Shown here piece after piece: positions 60,895-64,000 of a DNA stretch of 64,000 nt. Every line of letters starts with the position of its first letter. The first letter of the stretch is position 1. Source of the stretch: Arenicola marina (taxonomy: Eukaryota; Annelida; Polychaeta; Arenicolidae); contig OZ025249.1 in the NCBI GenBank assembly GCA_964019135.1, positions 32,501,759 through 32,565,758 on the forward strand, read 5' to 3'. Under the pieces are notes generated by a model that saw only the letters and a list, made by a program, of their open reading frames with translations, had not been told where the DNA came from and did not search any database. A program made the translations under genes and the position numbers.

Positions 60895-61055
60895 ATATTT
60901 TACGTTTGTGGCAAAGTCGTTTTACCGTTTGTGAGCTAACGCGCTTGTTTGTACGTTTGTGGCTGTTTTTTTTTAATGTTTGTGACCCTGCAATTTTGAT
61001 GTTTGTGGTCACTTTTTTTAACGTTTGTGAATGTTTACGTTTGTGACCCAGCTTT
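60895..61055. repeat. Irregular repeat of the 9-mer ACGTTTGTG
   Basis: (T/A)(C/T)GTTTGTG(G/A) occurs seven or eight times at spacings of 15 to 35 bp, separated by variable sequence including T runs. A minus-strand 79-codon frame through it is rich in SQTLKK and HKRK and is a by-product. Confidence 0.8.
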
Positions 61056-61261
61056 TCATCCATAGAGCGGGTTTGCCGGGCGGTCTGCATGGAGCCGCGA
61101 CATAGAGAGGGTCACTGGAAAGAAGATACCCTCCCGAGCGAATTCTGAAGGTGAAATACCCTTTCCAAGGTAAAAAAAGGAGGTGTCTTTAACGCAGAAC
61201 ACTCCGAAACCCAGCAATGTATTACGTCCCGCGTCCCCCGGCCTGACCACTGCAAAACAGA

Positions 61262-61295
61262 AAATTGACGTCATTCATAGGGCTATAAAATCTCG
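61262..61295 (+). promoter_or_regulatory. CRE palindrome next to a TATA-like box
   Basis: TGACGTCA at 61266-61273 is followed by CTATAAAATC at 61283-61292. Further TGACGT words lie at about 61397-61415 and a second TGACGTCA at 61664. This is promoter-like in composition, but no gene can be tied to it. Confidence 0.25.
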
Positions 61296-61954
61296 TTCGC
61301 CTAGACTTCCGGTTTACTCGTTTTGGGGACAAACAAACGAAGCACGTGTTCGGAACGAGTTTAGAATCTCTGCGCACACTGGTATCCTGACTATCTGTGA
61401 CGTAGGCGTGACGTGTATGTTACGCAAAGAGTGAGACTGGGAACCAGACTACCGGCGCAAGAGCCAGGCGCCGAGGGGTGGGTCCATTGCGGAAGGCCTG
61501 GCGATATAATTAAGAATATTTAAGAGATATAGCTGCCCAAAACGGAAAGACGACGAATTTTTCATTCATTTGCGCCACCACAATGACTAATATTTGTTAC
61601 GACGGGACAACACGGCTGAGAAACTAACGTTTTTTTGCATTTCCTACGAAAACGAGACATTATGACGTCACAGGGATTCTCCCCGAGTGAGAACGTTGGC
61701 GCAACGCTTCAAACGGAAAACTTACAAAGAATGAAGAACTTTGTCTTTTCGTGATCCAAAAGTGATACGAAAACATCCTACTCGTCTTAATTTACCTTTA
61801 CCATGTGGTTTAATGACGCGTCCGTGTGTCGTTACTCCATGCGCTGCATATTTTGACAGCGGAATGGTCGATCACTTGCTCTCGCCATTTTTGTTACCGC
61901 GGAGGCACGTGAAACTCTGTGACGTCCCTCGCAGTTTGGAGAACTCGAGAAAGC

Positions 61955-62240
61955 CCGGGTGCAGGGCTAAATTTAGAACGCTATTTTTAGCTTTCGAGTG
62001 TAGTGAAGACGGATTTTTCCTTGTATATTCTCAAAGTTCTGCGCTCCATCGCCTCCAAATATTTTAACGTCTATCTCCCATAGCCATCTTTAGTGAAATG
62101 GTACTCATAGTCTTTAGAATAAACCTGGAATGAAATTGACTTATAGCTGCCTATAGTTCAACATGGAGCACGTGTGTTTGTCTGTCCCCAAAATTGAAGT
62201 CTTGCGGCCCGATCGCGAGAACTGTATAGCCCTATTGCGC
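61955..62240 (+). repeat. Diverged dispersed repeat, copy 1
   Basis: Shared words with copy 2 at 63575-64000, in the same order: GAACGCTATTTTTAGC, CCTTGTATATT/CCTTGCATATT, CCATAGCCAT/CCATAACCAT, CCCATAGTC-like, GTGTTTGT, TGAAGTCT and CTGTATAGCCCT/CTGTACAGCCCT. Identity is low and indels are frequent, so this is an old repeat of unknown type. Confidence 0.65.
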
Positions 62241-62687
62241 GTTGTCGCCATGGCAACGAATTCGCCAACTGCCACCACGACAGTTGGCGCGATCATGTTG
62301 ATGTTTGAAAGTAGGCAAGAGTCATGAAGAGACACTTCTGAAGTTCTAGTTTCATGCGGACGATACTCCATGAATTTGTTACTCAATATGGATACATAGC
62401 AGATTGCGAGAGTGCTGGAGCACATCGGAATCATAGACATAATAATCGGTAAGCGGATTGCTTCGAGTTTTCATTATTAACGTAGGTTTGTTTATTTATT
62501 TTTACTGTGCCTGTGCTGTGGGGCCTGGGCGCGGCCATTCGGTGATTCGGGCGGCACATGTCATGGTTCTTTTTCAGTTGATCGACCCACATAACAAATA
62601 GAATGTAGCGTATAAAAAATAGTCACCATTGTAGGTAAAGAGAGTCATGCAGAGAGACACTCTTACGGCCCCTGAAGGGAGGGTAGC
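62241..62687. other. No recognisable gene
   Basis: Contains two related short words, AGAGTCATGAAGAGACACTT (62318) and AGAGTCATGCAGAGAGACAC (62641). Nothing further can be supported. Confidence 0.45.
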
Positions 62688-62875
62688 CATGTCGGGTGTC
62701 GATTTTAAGAAAAGGTCCATGTCGCGTGTCGATTTTAGCAAAAGGTCCATGTCGCGTGTCGATTTTAAGAAAACTTCCATGTCGCGTGTCGAAAAAAAAA
62801 TGTCGCATGTCGATTCTAAGACAACCCCAATGTCGCGTTGTCGATTTAAAAAATCGCCGTGTCGCCGTGTCGAAA
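62688..62875. repeat. 30-bp minisatellite, about 6 copies, decaying rightwards
   Basis: CATGTCGCGTGTCGATTTTA starts at 62688, 62718, 62748 and 62778 with 30-bp period, then continues as shorter and diverged copies to about 62875. Ten codons per unit keep both strands open for 60 to 109 codons; these are not genes. Confidence 0.93.
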
Positions 62876-63104
62876 AAGCCCCTCTGGGGCCCTACTCTGT
62901 ACTAAGGTGGTACACATGGACCAGCCACGACGCATTTGAGTCGCATTTTGTGGCTACTCATAACGCCGGTTCATAGATCTGTTTTAAGCTTAGTATAAGA
63001 ACCTAGGACATAGATCTACAAGTTACCTAGGCCCCTAGATCTGGATCTAGAGTTTCTTGATTTCAGAAAATACAGTGTCTTCTTTCTCATTCCACTGGGC
63101 CCCT

Positions 63105-63545
63105 ATCATAATGTGCATCTCTTGATTTAAGAATTTAAGAAGGGAGTTTCTTACTTTTAAAGGGATTTTCTTTTTTTAAGAAACGTAAGTTTCTTATCGA
63201 AGAAAATAGCTTCTCTGCAATTTCTTGGCGATAAGAAAATATTTTCTGATTTTACTTAAGCTTTCTTGTGTCACTCCCTAGAAAATTCATGTTTCCTGAT
63301 TTAAGAACCAAATTTTCTTTCTATAAGAAAAATATTCTTAACAGTTTTTTAAAACTAAGAAAATATTTTCTCGTCCTGGAATTCTTAAATTTTTGTATTT
63401 TCTTGTTTTAAGGTCTTCACATTTCTTAATTTTCTTGTTTTGCAAAGTGAAGGATAAGAAAAGTTTTCTTGTGTGGCTCCGTAGAAATGTTTCTCAATTT
63501 AAGTTTTTTTTTCTCAAATTAAGAGTAAAATGTACGTTTCTTATA
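63105..63545. repeat. Array of degenerate AAGAAA/TTTCTT motifs, second site
   Basis: The same style as at 56505-56800: dense TTTCTTGATTTAAGAA, AAGAAAATATTTTCT and TTCTTGTTTTAAG words in both orientations over 440 bp. The two sites show no extended alignment, only the common motif grammar. Confidence 0.75.
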
Positions 63546-63679
63546 CATTGAAACATTTTTTGTAGGTGGCATGCATGGCTGCATTTGGAACGCTATTTTT
63601 AGCCTTGTTTTAAATATCTCTCCTTGCATATTTCCAAGGTTACGCGGGTCGCCACCTACAAAAAATATTTCAATGTATA
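63542..63679. repeat. Inverted repeat with 29-bp arms
   Basis: Arms at 63542-63570 (TATACATTGAAACATTTTTT with GTAGGTGGC) and 63651-63679 match in inverse orientation at 28 of 29 positions, with an 80-bp loop. The loop contains the first part of the dispersed repeat copy 2. It could be a small TIR element or a hairpin-forming segment. Confidence 0.9.
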
Positions 63680-64000
63680 GCTTCCATAACCATGTTTACT
63701 AAATAAGACCCATAGTCCTCACTGCACCAACAGTATAACTCAAAGGAATTTGGCTATGTACATTGACAATGTCGGAAAAAGAGTGATATTTCTGCCAAAT
63801 TCTTGATAATTTAGTGTGTATGCCCAACATTTGTTTGTTCATTTTGTATTTCGTTTGCATTGATTCGTTTGCATTGTGTACTTTTGGGCGTGTTGGCCTT
63901 GGAAACGGGAATAAATTAATTCAAATCCAACACCAACCTGTGTTTGTTTGGAACCAAAGCTGAAGTCTGGCGTCCCGAGGACTGACCTGTACAGCCCTGT
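63575..64000 (+). repeat. Diverged dispersed repeat, copy 2 (continues past the window)
   Basis: Matches 61955-62240 in order, with extra AT-rich sequence (about 63780-63930) between the two matching parts. The right end is cut by the window edge. Confidence 0.6.

Noticed and set aside
62574-62976. Small frames over the 30-bp repeat
   Set aside because: The ten-codon period explains the openness; no unique ends.

Overview
This is a 64 kb stretch of gene-poor, repeat-dense animal DNA. Metazoan origin is inferred from tRNA-headed SINEs with target-site duplications, two-ORF APE-type LINEs, Tc1/mariner-type and other short terminal-inverted-repeat elements, and abundant minisatellites. The species cannot be named from sequence alone; a marine invertebrate is my best guess. 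I recognise no complete conserved host gene, and no rRNA gene, functional tRNA gene, CRISPR array, LTR element or virus-derived gene.

Layout. Positions 1-10945 are a GC-rich tandem satellite (39-bp unit with 38- and 36-bp variants) that runs off the left edge. It has at least two levels of higher-order structure. Its unit is open in five of six frames, so the very long reading frames there are artefacts. At 10946-11370 comes a short unique stretch with a possible minus-strand first exon, then a G-rich TTAGGG-like tract. From 12 to 30 kb there are scattered mobile elements (SINEs at 12224-12409 and 20610-20864, short TIR elements at 16000-16355 and 16374-16821, a mariner-type element at 26826-27733, a decayed LINE at 22685-25285, a LINE 3' end at 29180-29655) and minisatellites of 14, 19, 27, 35, 36, 40 and 45 bp.

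From about 30.4 to 49.3 kb lies a tandem segmental duplication (unit A 30395-39640, unit B 39641-49330). Each unit was later interrupted: A by about 3.5 kb of unassigned DNA, B by a 3810-bp DNA transposon at 44669-48478. That transposon is the main find. It has about 700-bp terminal inverted repeats made of roughly 150-bp subunits, each with a small palindrome containing AAGATGGCGG. It has a 3-bp CAG target duplication, proven by the empty site in unit A. It also carries an intact 335-codon gene for a protein with two C2HC-like zinc-binding modules.

From 49.3 to 64 kb the window holds more minisatellites, two separate arrays of degenerate AAGAA/TTCTT motifs, a three-copy 170-bp repeat, a diverged dispersed repeat, and a 414-codon minus-strand reading frame (58187-59431). 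The latter encodes fourteen 24-residue hydrophilic repeats between unique ends and has a good splice-donor match near its end; it is the best candidate for a host coding exon, with low to moderate confidence.
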